In this document: piece by piece, positions 16,007 to 24,922 of the stretch | Numbering within the stretch: position 1 is the stretch's first letter | How the letters are laid out: every line of letters begins with the position of its first letter | DNA from: a candidate division NC10 bacterium CSP1-5 | Lineage (GTDB): Bacteria > Methylomirabilota > Methylomirabilia > Methylomirabilales > CSP1-5 | DNA length: 64,000 nucleotides | Assembly (NCBI GenBank): GCA_001443495.1 | Contig: LDXR01000011.1 | Coordinates: 1-64,000 of the forward strand | Reading direction: 5' to 3' | Made by a program: the position numbers and the translations under genes | Notes under the pieces: model-generated | What the model saw: only the letters and a program-made list of their open reading frames with translations | The model's database searches: none | Told to the model about the DNA's origin: nothing

Positions 16007-16485
16007 AGTCCTGTCAGTCCTAGCTCGTGCATCTTGGCATCGTGCAGAGCGCCTACAAAGGCGATCAGCGCACTCCCGACGAGATCACGGAGACTAAGAG
16101 TCAGTTTGGGATCCGCCAACCGCTCAATCTCGTCGTAGAAGACTCCCTTGACACGCTCGAAGGCCCGGCGACAGTCGGCTGTGCTGAAGTGGTAGATGGC
16201 ATCGCCGTCCACTTCCTGGCCGAGCGCCTGCTGCTCGGCGCGCGCCAAAGTGACCGACACCTCCAGACCCCGATTCCACTTCTCCACCCAGTCCACATCC
16301 ATCAAAACTGAATCCAGAGTGACGTTTATCTGGGGAGCAGAAAGGCCATTGGGGTCGGGCATCCAGACTCTCTGGACAGTGAATCTCTGGGCACCCGGGT
16401 ACCGTCCAAACGGCCAAATGCTGTGAAGCGTGTGCTCATCGTCTAGGTCAATCGTCAGATTGGTCGTCACATCGAAGATGTTCAC
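15946..16485 (-). CDS. Hypothetical protein
   Basis: GTG 16485 forms a GTGA overlap with the previous stop and has AGGGGA upstream, so I prefer it to the frame opening at 16506. About 179 residues: a beta-rich N-terminal half and a helical C-terminal half (FYDEIERLADPKLTLSLRDLVG). No known domain. Confidence 0.5.
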   Translation of the reverse strand: MNIFDVTTNLTIDLDDEHTLHSIWPFGRYPGAQRFTVQRVWMPDPNGLSAPQINVTLDSVLMDVDWVEKWNRGLEVSVTLARAEQQALGQEVDGDAIYHFSTADCRRAFERVKGVFYDEIERLADPKLTLSLRDLVGSALIAFVGALHDAKMHELGLTGLWPEIATHRTEKPDPESPGS

Positions 16486-16892
16486 TTCATTCCCCTGAGC
16501 AGCCAATCGAAATCAGAGTCGGTTAAATGGTTCGACTTTCTTCGTAGATCTTCAATCTCCCGGTCCGATCGGGATGGATCGCCAGGCTTCCACTCGTCTG
16601 TTGGACAAATGCGGACCTTGGCCGCTTGCATCACCCGCCCCAGGTCGTAGGCCAGGTGAAGAGCCTTGTGGGCCACCCGAATGAGGTGATCCTCATCCGT
16701 CAGGGTTTCGCCTCCCTGGATTGCAGCAATTCCAAGGTTGTCCCAGGCCGTCCTGAAGATCATATTCACAAACCTACAAATCTCAGAATCGTAGGTTTCT
16801 CCCGGAGAGGTCTCATCCAAGTGTTCTGAGTGGCTTAACAGCAAGGACAACAGACGCTGGAACTGTCGTTCATCGAAAGCGCCAATATCCAT
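16482..16892 (-). CDS. Hypothetical helical protein
   Basis: One hundred thirty-six residues, predicted almost all helix, with acidic surface (SPGETYDSEICRF). It is preceded by a hairpin-rich leader and a GGAGGAG Shine-Dalgarno. No family recognised. Confidence 0.6.
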   Translation of the reverse strand: MDIGAFDERQFQRLLSLLLSHSEHLDETSPGETYDSEICRFVNMIFRTAWDNLGIAAIQGGETLTDEDHLIRVAHKALHLAYDLGRVMQAAKVRICPTDEWKPGDPSRSDREIEDLRRKSNHLTDSDFDWLLRGMK

Positions 16893-16899
16893 GAGTATC

Positions 16900-16942
16900 T
16901 CCTCCGGGAAGAGGGAGAGCGGCTCCGCCCTCCCCTTCCTGG
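16900..16942 (-). other. Intergenic stem-loop
   Basis: On the - strand GGAAGGGGAGGGC and its imperfect complement GCTCTCCCTCTTCC flank GGAGCC, giving a stem of about 13 bp just upstream of the Shine-Dalgarno of 16482-16892. There is no T run, so it is more likely an mRNA stabiliser, processing site or translational control element than a terminator. Confidence 0.4.
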
Positions 16943-16948
16943 TTAGAG

Positions 16949-17392
16949 TTAGAGTTCCTTTCCCATCTCCATCTGGTCTCGATCGACAGCCTGGGTACGA
17001 TCGTCATCGCCAGGCTCTTCCTCTTCCCGGTCCAGGACGCCGCTCTCGCCATCGTAGTAGTCCTCCATCCGCTCTCTGGCGATACGCTCATACCAGTCCG
17101 GGAGCTCCATCCGTGCGGCAACCTCCAACATCAGGCTTTCGGAGACGATACTCGTGCGATACATGCTCTGGCCGGGAATGTAGAATGGGCCGCGCAAATC
17201 GTCCGGCCAACTGTCCATCTCAGGGATCGTGACCTGTAATTGGCTCTGACCGGCGAACTCCACTTCCTGGCCATAGCCAGCCATCAGGACGTGCCCCATC
17301 AGCTCCACCACCACCGGTGCGCGAAATGGGATAGGAGGCCCAAAGACAACTTCTTCCTGCGTGCCGACATCGAATTGTGGGAAGGTTTCCAT
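16949..17392 (-). CDS. Hypothetical acidic protein
   Basis: ATG 17392 overlaps the stop of the ERF gene as TGATG; an in-frame GTG lies one codon upstream. The 147-residue product is beta-rich at first (QEEVVFGPPIPFRAPVVVEL) and ends with a very acidic tail (DREEEEPGDDDRTQ). Coupling to the annealing protein suggests a role in DNA replication or recombination. Unknown family. Confidence 0.55.
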   Translation of the reverse strand: METFPQFDVGTQEEVVFGPPIPFRAPVVVELMGHVLMAGYGQEVEFAGQSQLQVTIPEMDSWPDDLRGPFYIPGQSMYRTSIVSESLMLEVAARMELPDWYERIARERMEDYYDGESGVLDREEEEPGDDDRTQAVDRDQMEMGKEL

Positions 17393-18153
17393 CACTTCTT
17401 TTTTCCTTGCCTGGATCTGCCGGCAGCCAGCCTCTTTTGGGACTCAGCATATCGAGTCAACGATTCAACGATCGGCTCTCTCTTTGCCGAGTCCCACTTC
17501 ACCCTGAGATTGTTGAAGGCAGAAACAAGTGCCAGGCGGTCCGGGAAGATCGCAGGCACCAACTCAGCCAGCACCTCTTCCAGGCCAGGCGGATTGGCGC
17601 TGGGCATCCCCTTGTTGTGCTGCTCGCTCTCGCCTCCACCATTCTCGGTCAAGGCCGGCGCAACCTTGGTAGAAACGGTAGCAGCGGCGTTCGGGGCTGT
17701 GGTGGATACCACGGCTGCGACCACTGCTGGCTTCTTGGCAACCTGTGTCATATTTCCGTCCATGTCCTCGTCCGACACAACACTGAGCATAGCGGACAAG
17801 GCATATCTGCGTGCATAAGTGATCGCGCTGCCTGCGACCTGCATCAGGCTTTTGCCGGGCTCAGAGGCGGGCATTGGCATGAAGAATGTGTCCTCCAGCC
17901 ATTCACCGCTGTTGTGCATCAGGCGCGTGGTCAAAGCGATCCCGATCCGTTCGCCATCTGTCATGCTCGGCATCTGGACGTAGGACAACCCTTGCTCAGC
18001 GAGCAAGGACTGGATGACATCCACGATGCTTCCCAGATCCGCGTACTTATTTTTGAGGAACGGGTTGAATGCGTTCATCTTGGCCGGTTTCATCTTGGCC
18101 TGTGCAGCGGCCAATGCCGTCGTCAGGTTACTGATGTTTTCACTTGTCTTCAT
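17392..18153 (-). CDS. erf: ERF-family single-strand annealing recombinase
   Basis: The N-terminal 150 residues fit the ERF family of phage single-strand annealing proteins: ALAAAQAKMKPAKMNAFNP, FLKNKYADLGSIVDVI, GLSYVQM, and the GSAITYARRYALSAML signature followed by SDEDMDGN. The C-terminal 100 residues are an Ala/Thr linker and a basic tail (SRQGKKK). ERF rings anneal complementary strands and help phage recombination and circularisation. It is coupled on both sides to small genes and lies in the replication block. The 253-residue length is normal. Confidence 0.85.
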   Translation of the reverse strand: MKTSENISNLTTALAAAQAKMKPAKMNAFNPFLKNKYADLGSIVDVIQSLLAEQGLSYVQMPSMTDGERIGIALTTRLMHNSGEWLEDTFFMPMPASEPGKSLMQVAGSAITYARRYALSAMLSVVSDEDMDGNMTQVAKKPAVVAAVVSTTAPNAAATVSTKVAPALTENGGGESEQHNKGMPSANPPGLEEVLAELVPAIFPDRLALVSAFNNLRVKWDSAKREPIVESLTRYAESQKRLAAGRSRQGKKK

Positions 18154-18590
18154 CGTTTCTCCTCAATGGTGATGTCGTTGAACTTGTCCCCCACCATGAT
18201 GAAGCGAGGGATGAACTCGTAGGGATGATTCAGATGGCGGCCCAGGCGCACCAGAGCGGTCACGACGGCCTGGACGCCGTACTTCCCGGCCTGATGCCCC
18301 AGGAGCCAGTCTCTCTTGATGTTTGCTTGGTTGACATTGACCTCGCCGTCTAGGAGGACACATAGCTCCTTGACGAAGTAGATCTCGGCCAGGCAGTCAA
18401 AGCCTTCTTTGTCCCGGACACGATGGCCGTACTTGTCACCGTATCTCCGGCCTGGCCACTCGATGATCTCGTGCATCTGGGTTGCGATCTTACCTGTAAG
18501 TGGACAGACGGGAAGACCATATTGGTCCCGCTCCTGCTTCGGGTCGTCCCGTCTCAGGTATGCCTTGAGTTTACGTCTGATTTCATTCAT
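18150..18590 (-). CDS. Hypothetical protein, possible diverged HNH-type
   Basis: One hundred forty-six residues. The segment CPLTGKIATQMHEII (around residues 29-43) resembles phage proteins with a zinc/HNH-like start where a Cys and a His-Glu pair flank a loop, but only one Cys is left, so I do not call it a nuclease. ATGA couples it to the ERF gene. Function unknown. Confidence 0.5.
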   Translation of the reverse strand: MNEIRRKLKAYLRRDDPKQERDQYGLPVCPLTGKIATQMHEIIEWPGRRYGDKYGHRVRDKEGFDCLAEIYFVKELCVLLDGEVNVNQANIKRDWLLGHQAGKYGVQAVVTALVRLGRHLNHPYEFIPRFIMVGDKFNDITIEEKR

Positions 18591-18997
18591 GCAATCATAA
18601 CCTCTTCTTCGACTTCTTCCTGGAAGGGGATGTATCCAAGCGCTTCCATGGCCACCTTCTTCAAGATGGTGACCACCACTTCCCGAACCGGTAGGTTCAC
18701 AATACTCTCAGAGTGTTCCTGATCATCCAATTCAAAGTGCAGCCATTGAATGGTCAGCCAGGCAGCCCCTCGTGTGAACAGATTAGTTGTGTCGAAGTAG
18801 GTTGGATTGTACTCGCACAACCCAAGCCAGATGGCAATGCGTTCCTCGTGTGTGAGGGATGCCGAGAAAGCCTTGTTGAGCGAGATGACTAAGGCTTGCA
18901 CGGACGGCCGGGAAGCAGGGCCATGAGAGTGCTTATCCAGGTAGCGCAGTTGTGATCGATAGATATTGAGTTCCCGCTGTTCTTCTCGGTTAAACAT
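18587..18997 (-). CDS. Hypothetical protein
   Basis: One hundred thirty-six residues, helical, with hydrophobic face SLTHEERIAIWLGLCEYN and an acidic C-terminus (FQEEVEEEVMIA). Overlaps its neighbours by 4 and 8 bases. No known domain. Confidence 0.5.
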   Translation of the reverse strand: MFNREEQRELNIYRSQLRYLDKHSHGPASRPSVQALVISLNKAFSASLTHEERIAIWLGLCEYNPTYFDTTNLFTRGAAWLTIQWLHFELDDQEHSESIVNLPVREVVVTILKKVAMEALGYIPFQEEVEEEVMIA

Positions 18998-19505
18998 CTC
19001 TTTCCATCCTGGTACCAGCCACGGTCAGCTCAAGCTCAATGTCTGCCACTGAAGCTCCCTGAAGAGGAACCTCCTGACCGTCCTTGTAGATTTTGTAGTT
19101 TGCCAGATCGCGGCCAATCAAATAGGCCGCTACTTGGTGAGAGGTGTCCATGAGAGCAGTTGCGCCACTCGCCTGAACTACCCCGAAGCGCCAGGGCCGG
19201 TGACCGCAGTGGTGACACTGGATGCCGAGCCTTCCGAAGGTCAAGACCTCTACCAGATGGCAGGAAGGACATGGGATAACCAGTAGGGGCCACTCGGCCA
19301 ACTTGACAGGCGCCCAATCGTCCTTCTCGGCGCCCGACAATCGATCAAACGGGATACCCGCCTGATCCTCCAAGTTTTTCAACATACTGGCCGGGAAGAG
19401 AACCGAGCCGTCCGACTCTCGCACGGCATCGTTCACGAGTACATTCAGCATACCCAGACGTTGGGTATACAGAACACGACGCAGTTCGTCCAACACAGTT
19501 ACCAT
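18990..19505 (-). CDS. Zinc-ribbon protein
   Basis: One hundred seventy-one residues with a central zinc ribbon (CPSC...CHHCGHRPW, about residues 79-101) between an N-terminal helical domain and a C-terminal beta-rich part. It has an AGGAGG Shine-Dalgarno upstream, overlapping the end of the small ORF at 19511. Probably binds nucleic acid; precise role unknown. Confidence 0.6.
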   Translation of the reverse strand: MVTVLDELRRVLYTQRLGMLNVLVNDAVRESDGSVLFPASMLKNLEDQAGIPFDRLSGAEKDDWAPVKLAEWPLLVIPCPSCHLVEVLTFGRLGIQCHHCGHRPWRFGVVQASGATALMDTSHQVAAYLIGRDLANYKIYKDGQEVPLQGASVADIELELTVAGTRMERDV

Positions 19506-19510
19506 GTGAA

Positions 19511-19588
19511 TTACCTCCTGGTGGCGTTTCTGAATGCCCGGTAGACCATGAGACCAATAACAAGGGGATAGCTGAAGAACTCGACCAC
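19511..19588 (-). CDS. Putative 25-residue membrane peptide
   Basis: A GTG-started frame with GGGAG upstream encodes a single hydrophobic segment (FFSYPLVIGLMVYRAF) and a basic end (RNATRR). Its stop precedes the Shine-Dalgarno of the next gene with perfect spacing. Several other tiny membrane peptides occur in this genome, which supports it, but length makes proof impossible here. Confidence 0.4.
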   Translation of the reverse strand: MVEFFSYPLVIGLMVYRAFRNATRR

Positions 19589-19633
19589 TCTGTACTCCCT
19601 TCTGGAGTCTATTGTAGCTCAGACCTGTGACAT

Positions 19634-20854
19634 CTAACGACTCAGGCCCAACTCACTTAATGTTGGGATGCCTACCAGCCAGTGCCGGAAAGCCGTCTCC
19701 CCTTCTCCAACGTAGAAGTCCGCGGGGTCCTTGAACTGCTTGTCCGGCACACGGAGAATCTCACACTTGGATGGCCCAATGGCCAATGCTCTCCGCTTTG
19801 CGCCGGCCAAGCCTGAATCATCATTGTCGGCTACCAGGTACACCTTCATGACATGCTGGAATACGTCGGCTATCCTGATCTGGAATGTCTTCCCCTCACT
19901 TCGGTAGTGCAGGATGGTGTCGCCCTTCGGGAAACTGGCGTCACTGCCCATTGCCACCGCTGCGTAGCCCAACTGCTCTAGGATGAGACCAGACATCTCA
20001 TCGGCTGTGAGAAAGACGTAGGGGAGATAGGTCTGGGGTCGAACCAGTAGACGGTCCTCGTTCCAGAACCAGACACAGTCTCCTTTACCCCAGATGTACT
20101 TGGCACAGAATGAATTGTATACATCCTCTTCAGTCGGCTCAACCGGAAGGACGCCGGTCGTCTGGGCATGCTCCAGCCGGTGGTAGCGCATCACACTCAT
20201 TTGGTGCCGCAGCCACTCGTCACCCTTCTCGGCGAAGGTCGCCCGGTAGTGCTCCTCATCCCGACGCATCTTCACGCCGTACAGTCCAATATGATTCCGG
20301 ATCGGGATGGTATATCGGTGATTGCCCCGATTGTACCCTAGGTAGTGCCGGGTGATGGTATCCCAGTTGCAACCCCTCATCAGGAAGTACAAGATGTGAT
20401 TCTCGTCCTGGAGAAGGTTCTGGTGGTATACGTCGGCGCGCATGTACGGCCAGTGAGCCTCGATAGACCAGTCCCGGCCGTTGACATCGGGAACGACGCC
20501 AGAGCGCAGCAGGTTGTCCCGCTCGGCCTTCTCCAGCCACTCAACCGCGGCCTTCTCAAAATGATCTTCCGGGAAGGGGATGCCGTCCCGCCTCCACCAC
20601 TCTCGGATGAAGTCGAAGATGTCTCCTTTCCATCCACAACTGCCGAAACACTGGCCGAAACGCGACCGGATGTGGAAACTCGCACTCTTCGTGTCCGCGT
20701 GAAATGGGCAGAAGAACTGGACGCCCGTTCGGCTGTGCTGTGGGCCGGCCTTGGCAATGCCACTCGCCTGCACCACAGCCAACATCGAATAGCGCCCCTT
20801 GTATTCGTCGTAGGGAAAGGCTTTTTCTCGCACGCTTAATCGTTGAGTTCCCAT
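19634..20854 (-). CDS. dnaG: DnaG-like DNA primase (CHC2 zinc finger plus Toprim)
   Basis: ATG 20854 starts just after the helicase stop and gives 406 residues; a longer frame from 20914 would overlap the helicase. The zinc-binding domain shows FFCPFHADTKSASFHI and QCFGSCGWKGDIFDF (C49, H52, C69, C73 in this numbering). The Toprim core has TADEMSG (catalytic Glu) and YLVADNDDSG (D-x-D), then KDPADFYV. It synthesises RNA primers for the helicase encoded immediately upstream. The length is shorter than cellular DnaG (about 600) and the C-terminal helicase-interaction domain is small. Confidence 0.85.
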   Translation of the reverse strand: MGTQRLSVREKAFPYDEYKGRYSMLAVVQASGIAKAGPQHSRTGVQFFCPFHADTKSASFHIRSRFGQCFGSCGWKGDIFDFIREWWRRDGIPFPEDHFEKAAVEWLEKAERDNLLRSGVVPDVNGRDWSIEAHWPYMRADVYHQNLLQDENHILYFLMRGCNWDTITRHYLGYNRGNHRYTIPIRNHIGLYGVKMRRDEEHYRATFAEKGDEWLRHQMSVMRYHRLEHAQTTGVLPVEPTEEDVYNSFCAKYIWGKGDCVWFWNEDRLLVRPQTYLPYVFLTADEMSGLILEQLGYAAVAMGSDASFPKGDTILHYRSEGKTFQIRIADVFQHVMKVYLVADNDDSGLAGAKRRALAIGPSKCEILRVPDKQFKDPADFYVGEGETAFRHWLVGIPTLSELGLSR

Positions 20855-20855
20855 T

Positions 20856-22460
20856 CTAGTCTTTGTCGATGCGCCGGTAGGCGCAACAGCTCTCGTACCA
20901 CAAAGTCTTGGCATCTGGATGTGGCCCCAGGAAAAGGAAGCGCCTCGGGTCCAACAACACCCAAGAAGCCGGCGTGGGGCCCATGTTTTGCTTCACGACC
21001 TTGAGCATGGCGATGGGCGCCATGTTGCCACGGGTGATGATGTGCTCTTCCTGGCGTTCGGGCGGTAGCCCATACACCCGCTCGTATGCCTTGTTGATGA
21101 GGTCGGTCATGTTGAGCTCATCCATTTCCACTTCCCGGCGTACCAAGTTAATCCACAACTGACCAAAGAAAGCCGCGCCCCGGTTGCCATATGGCGTGTC
21201 CTGGTCATTCAACTGGCTCAGCATGACAACATGTACCTCTCCCCGATACATGGAGCCCTCACCTTCCTGCCGAGTAAGTGCCTCCGCAGCCTTCTTGAAT
21301 TCATTGAAGGCAGCATTCAGCTTGTACGCATCGTTGTCACCCGGCATGTCAATCAAGTTGAGTTTCTGTCCACTGATGTAGTCCATGATGACCAGGAGTT
21401 GTTGACCCTGATCCAGGCGGGCCGCGTGATCCCGGACAGAATCGATCAGGTCTGGGATTCGAGCACCTGGACAGTGGACAAAGTGAATCTGATCCAGCCA
21501 GTCAGCACAGTCAGTGAAGGCGGCTGCCACTTCTTCTTGGTGGTAGCCCTCTTCCAGCTCCCCAACCGGGAAGCCGGTCACACGCGCCGCGTATCGATCC
21601 ATCACGAGTGGCGGAATGTCCTCATCGTGCAGGAACAGGACTTGAATGTATGGGTATCCTTCTCTGAGACCCCTGACCGCATTGGTGAACGCGATTTCGT
21701 TTGCCATCATAGTCTTGCCGAATCCGCTTTTGGCAGTGACCAGAGTCGCCAAGCCAGGGGAAAGGTGTAGCGGCACTACAGACCGCTGTCCGCCCGACAG
21801 GGTTCTAGCCCGGCCCAGGCCAAAGACACCCGGCAATTCCATGCGTGGTAACCCCTTCTCGGTCCCGGCTGCACGTAATGCCATCTCATACCCGTGGATT
21901 GCAGCCATTTCTGTTCCGGTCCTGGAAGCCAGGTTTGCCACAGGAGGAGCAGCCGACTCCCAGATCTGGGTGGCCTGACGGTAGCGCCGGGAAGCGTCTC
22001 CTTCCCCGTGCTCTACCTCATCAAGCACCATGTGACCAGCACTTTCCAAGCGTCTCTGTTGGCTGAGCTTGGTCAGAGACCCACTCACAAAGCGAGCCAG
22101 AGCCGGCGTCGGAACTTGATCCCCCCGCCCTTCCTGGACTAGAGTCTCAATGCGCTTAGCAATCACATCAGAATCAAGCGACTTAAAGGCATCGCTTAGG
22201 CCATAAGCAATAATGGCCTGGGCAATGTTGTGCGGATCGGGATCGGCCCCGAGCTTTACGGCATCCACAGCTACCTTCATGATGGCACGAATCTGTACAT
22301 CATGAAAGAGCCAATCTAGCTGACTATCCACTGGGAAGCGCATAGCTATGTCCCGGACGATAGACCGAATCACATCCAGCGCTCCATTGTCGGTCGGCAG
22401 AACGACCGACAAGCCCAACAATCTGAGTTCAACCTTTCGGGTTTCGGTGGCTAGGCTCAC
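20856..22460 (-). CDS. dnaB: DnaB-like replicative helicase
   Basis: A 534-residue RecA-fold helicase. Walker A is AKSGFGKTMMANE (about residues 243-255), motif H1a follows, Walker B is LLVIMDYISG (about 355-364), and a later VVMLSQLND holds the sensor Gln. The N-terminal 170 residues are helical like the DnaB N-domain. It unwinds the replication fork and recruits primase, and the primase gene follows directly. The C-terminal arginine-finger region has diverged (YGNRGAAFFGQLW). Confidence 0.85.
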   Translation of the reverse strand: MSLATETRKVELRLLGLSVVLPTDNGALDVIRSIVRDIAMRFPVDSQLDWLFHDVQIRAIMKVAVDAVKLGADPDPHNIAQAIIAYGLSDAFKSLDSDVIAKRIETLVQEGRGDQVPTPALARFVSGSLTKLSQQRRLESAGHMVLDEVEHGEGDASRRYRQATQIWESAAPPVANLASRTGTEMAAIHGYEMALRAAGTEKGLPRMELPGVFGLGRARTLSGGQRSVVPLHLSPGLATLVTAKSGFGKTMMANEIAFTNAVRGLREGYPYIQVLFLHDEDIPPLVMDRYAARVTGFPVGELEEGYHQEEVAAAFTDCADWLDQIHFVHCPGARIPDLIDSVRDHAARLDQGQQLLVIMDYISGQKLNLIDMPGDNDAYKLNAAFNEFKKAAEALTRQEGEGSMYRGEVHVVMLSQLNDQDTPYGNRGAAFFGQLWINLVRREVEMDELNMTDLINKAYERVYGLPPERQEEHIITRGNMAPIAMLKVVKQNMGPTPASWVLLDPRRFLFLGPHPDAKTLWYESCCAYRRIDKD

Positions 22461-22930
22461 GATCGCCTGCTCCTGAGAGGATTGATTCCTACCACAACCT
22501 CAGTGTCCTGAGCGTCATCAACGTTTCGCGGCGAAACGCTGTCCCGCTTCTCGATCATAGCGATCACCGTCGAGAAGCACAGATCTCGCATGGGGTGGGC
22601 TGACATCCTCTCCAGGGCCACATGGGCGGCCGCTTTGATCCTCTCGGCCTCGTGCCGTCTCTCGAACCGTCCCCATCGCAGCGACATCGCCTCGGACGGG
22701 AACCGTATGACACCGAAGGTCTTGCCCATGAAGCGGGCAAGCTCAGACTCCAGGGGAGCCCACCACAGGTTCAGCCAGTCTCCTGTATCCTCATCTCTGA
22801 TTTGCAGTGAGCATCCGCAAGCCTCACAGTAGATCGGATTGTCGTACTTCCGTCTGGAAATCACAATGGCGGCCGCGCACTGCGGACAGCTTATCTCACG
22901 TGTGCCGGTAGGCACGTCAATCTGTGGCAT
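22457..22930 (-). CDS. Zinc-ribbon protein upstream of helicase
   Basis: One hundred fifty-seven residues. The N-terminus has a zinc ribbon (SCPQC...YCEACGCSL, about residues 14-41), followed by a helical domain with a WWAPLE motif. A parS-like palindrome is in its 3' part, encoding SVSPRN. The gene overlaps the helicase by 4 bases, so a role in primosome loading is possible but unproven. Confidence 0.6.
   Translation of the reverse strand: MPQIDVPTGTREISCPQCAAAIVISRRKYDNPIYCEACGCSLQIRDEDTGDWLNLWWAPLESELARFMGKTFGVIRFPSEAMSLRWGRFERRHEAERIKAAAHVALERMSAHPMRDLCFSTVIAMIEKRDSVSPRNVDDAQDTEVVVGINPLRSRRS
22522..22538. repeat. parS-like palindrome, copy 2
   Basis: Perfect 17-bp palindrome CGTTTCGC-G-GCGAAACG inside the zinc-ribbon gene upstream of the helicase. 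Confidence 0.6.
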
Positions 22931-22933
22931 TCT

Positions 22934-23821
22934 CTAACTCTCCTCGACGAACTCGACGCGCGTACTGAGCACGTCTTGGATGTACTCCAGGTGTTCCTGG
23001 TCAGTCGCTTCGATGGTGATACGCCAACCAGGCCGTGAGTCCACACGCTGACGCTCCCAGGGCAGGCCGTGCCTCTTGACTGTCTCAAGGACAGGATTCC
23101 CATTTTCGTCCAGGGTCGGCTCCAGGAAACTCACGAGCTGGATCCGTCCTCTTGATCGGGATGGAGGAGGCTGAGGATTTCTGACCAGGAAGCGCTGACG
23201 CCTGAGTTCTTCCCGGCTCTTGGCAGTGACGGCCAGAGTGACTGCTTTCTTAATGCGAGCACGTCCCTTCGGGGTCGATGGAACTACGTCTCGGAGCAAC
23301 GAGTCAATCTCCTGGAAGAGGCTCGGTCTGTCTATGAAATGCTGCGCCCCGACTTCGACCTTTTCTGGATCATCCCCATTTTCTCCGGGAATGACAACCT
23401 TGACGGGATTGATGTCCAGTGCGTGCAGGACAGGTATGCTGGAACGCAGCAGGTGACGGTACTTCCGCATGGCGGCCGGGATGGGGCCGTCCCCGTCCTC
23501 GTGCGTCAGTACAGAGTTCACGTACTGGTCGAAGGTCTCTAGGTCAAGTAGCGTCCATTCAGAGTTCGCGTAGACACGGAGTGCCAGCCGCATGATCGCT
23601 GCCTGAGTGACCCCCTCGGCCACGACCATCTTGCGAAGCGCCAAATGGTTGCACTGGGCGTTCTGCTCTGCCGTCAGGACAAGTGGCTCGTTCTCTTCGG
23701 AATTTAGGCCGAGTGTTCTGAGCGCGGCATCACGTGCCGACTCGATAGCGAGTTCTTCCAGGCCCGTGCTGATGACGGGAATATCTGGCGATGGAATTTT
23801 TATTAGGGAGGTGTTGGTCAT
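22934..23821 (-). CDS. Hypothetical protein of replication operon
   Basis: Two hundred ninety-five residues with mostly helical N-terminal two thirds and a beta-rich C-terminal 80 (GWRITIEATDQEHLEYIQDVL). No motif that I recognise. It sits directly upstream of the zinc-ribbon/helicase/primase set, with a 4-base overlap to the small gene at 23818. A helicase-loader role is conceivable but not supported by any P-loop. Confidence 0.55.
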   Translation of the reverse strand: MTNTSLIKIPSPDIPVISTGLEELAIESARDAALRTLGLNSEENEPLVLTAEQNAQCNHLALRKMVVAEGVTQAAIMRLALRVYANSEWTLLDLETFDQYVNSVLTHEDGDGPIPAAMRKYRHLLRSSIPVLHALDINPVKVVIPGENGDDPEKVEVGAQHFIDRPSLFQEIDSLLRDVVPSTPKGRARIKKAVTLAVTAKSREELRRQRFLVRNPQPPPSRSRGRIQLVSFLEPTLDENGNPVLETVKRHGLPWERQRVDSRPGWRITIEATDQEHLEYIQDVLSTRVEFVEES

Positions 23822-24000
23822 CTCTCTCTCTTTGTCGCCTGACGAAAGAAGATTACGAAGCGAGCCATGTGAGCCAGGCGCTTGTCCTCTTGTTGTTCTG
23901 TAGCCTCCCTAAGTGCCTCATCGGTGAGGGCCGGGAAGCCATGTTCCTTGGCCCAGGTGGCTAACGGGCCATCCTCTTGCTTTTCGGTGGGCTTCTTCAT
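23818..24000 (-). CDS. Hypothetical small helical protein
   Basis: Sixty residues, highly charged, helical. Overlaps both neighbours by 4 bases. No family recognised. Confidence 0.5.
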   Translation of the reverse strand: MKKPTEKQEDGPLATWAKEHGFPALTDEALREATEQQEDKRLAHMARFVIFFRQATKRER

Positions 24001-24902
24001 ATCGACATCTCCACCTGTTCGTATTCAGGCTGTAGGCCATGCAGAGACGGTAGGAGTGCTCGGAGCCAGTGGTTATCACTCAGGATCCAGCGTCCCTTCA
24101 CTTTGTGAATGGCGTACTCTTCCAGGTGGGGATGCTCCTGGAGCCTGATCGACTTGCCTTGGTAGTTGCCCGCTACCCTGCTTTGCATCAAGTCCAAGAC
24201 GAGATTCCACCGGCGCCACGAGAATAGATGGATCAGGTAGGCGTCCAGCTTGGTCTTGCGGGCCGACGTCATTCCCTTACACTGGACGCATAAAACCTCC
24301 CTCTTGGATCGTTTTGCCACGAAGAAGTGACCACACCATTTGCATGTCACCGTCTGAGAGAACCACACCAACGCTAACCAAGCAGCCTGATTAGCGTGAA
24401 CAGCGTCGTCCAGATAGGAAACTTCGGTATGGGAGAGCTTGCTGAGAGGCCAGCTTGGACCGGAAATGGACTTGACTTCACAACGAAGGGCCGGCCAGAG
24501 GATGTCACCGTTCACCAGAAGTGGGATTCGGTCAGACAGGACGTCGACGTCGACCGATTCCCGAAACTGGCCGACGACATGACCCTGACTGAAGATGTTC
24601 TGGAGACGAGTTGGAGCTTTGCGAACGTTGACGGCCTGGAAGAGTTGTGTCTTGAGCAGTGAAATGATGACCTGCTCCCCCTTGGCCGCGAGGTCGTTGC
24701 GGATGGGCTTCTCGGCTCTCTCTTCTCTGGCCCGAGCCTTCTCATCCTCGGTGAGTTCACGGCCTTCGTCAGACCACTCACCGGACTCGATCTTGGCGTC
24801 GATCTCTTCTAGGGTCGGTAGACGTGAACGGATTTCCTCAAGGGAGGGGGAATGTGCAACAGTTGAACCATCATCGCCCAGGGGGCGAAGATCCACTCGC
24901 AC
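23997..24902 (-). CDS. RecU-like Holliday-junction resolvase/nuclease with zinc-ribbon insert
   Basis: First gene of the replication operon, GTG start with GAGGAG upstream. After about 80 charged residues comes a PD-(D/E)XK-like core: LRCEVKSISG (Glu-x-Lys) then SWPLSKLSHTEVSYLDDA and ANQAAWLALVWF, the order seen in RecU-type resolvases. A zinc ribbon (CKWCGHFF...LCVQC) is inserted after the core. It probably cleaves branched DNA during replication or recombination. Homology is inferred from pattern only, and 301 residues is longer than RecU (about 200). Confidence 0.6.
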   Translation of the reverse strand: MRVDLRPLGDDGSTVAHSPSLEEIRSRLPTLEEIDAKIESGEWSDEGRELTEDEKARAREERAEKPIRNDLAAKGEQVIISLLKTQLFQAVNVRKAPTRLQNIFSQGHVVGQFRESVDVDVLSDRIPLLVNGDILWPALRCEVKSISGPSWPLSKLSHTEVSYLDDAVHANQAAWLALVWFSQTVTCKWCGHFFVAKRSKREVLCVQCKGMTSARKTKLDAYLIHLFSWRRWNLVLDLMQSRVAGNYQGKSIRLQEHPHLEEYAIHKVKGRWILSDNHWLRALLPSLHGLQPEYEQVEMSI

Positions 24903-24922
24903 CGCTAATTCTCCTCAGCCAA

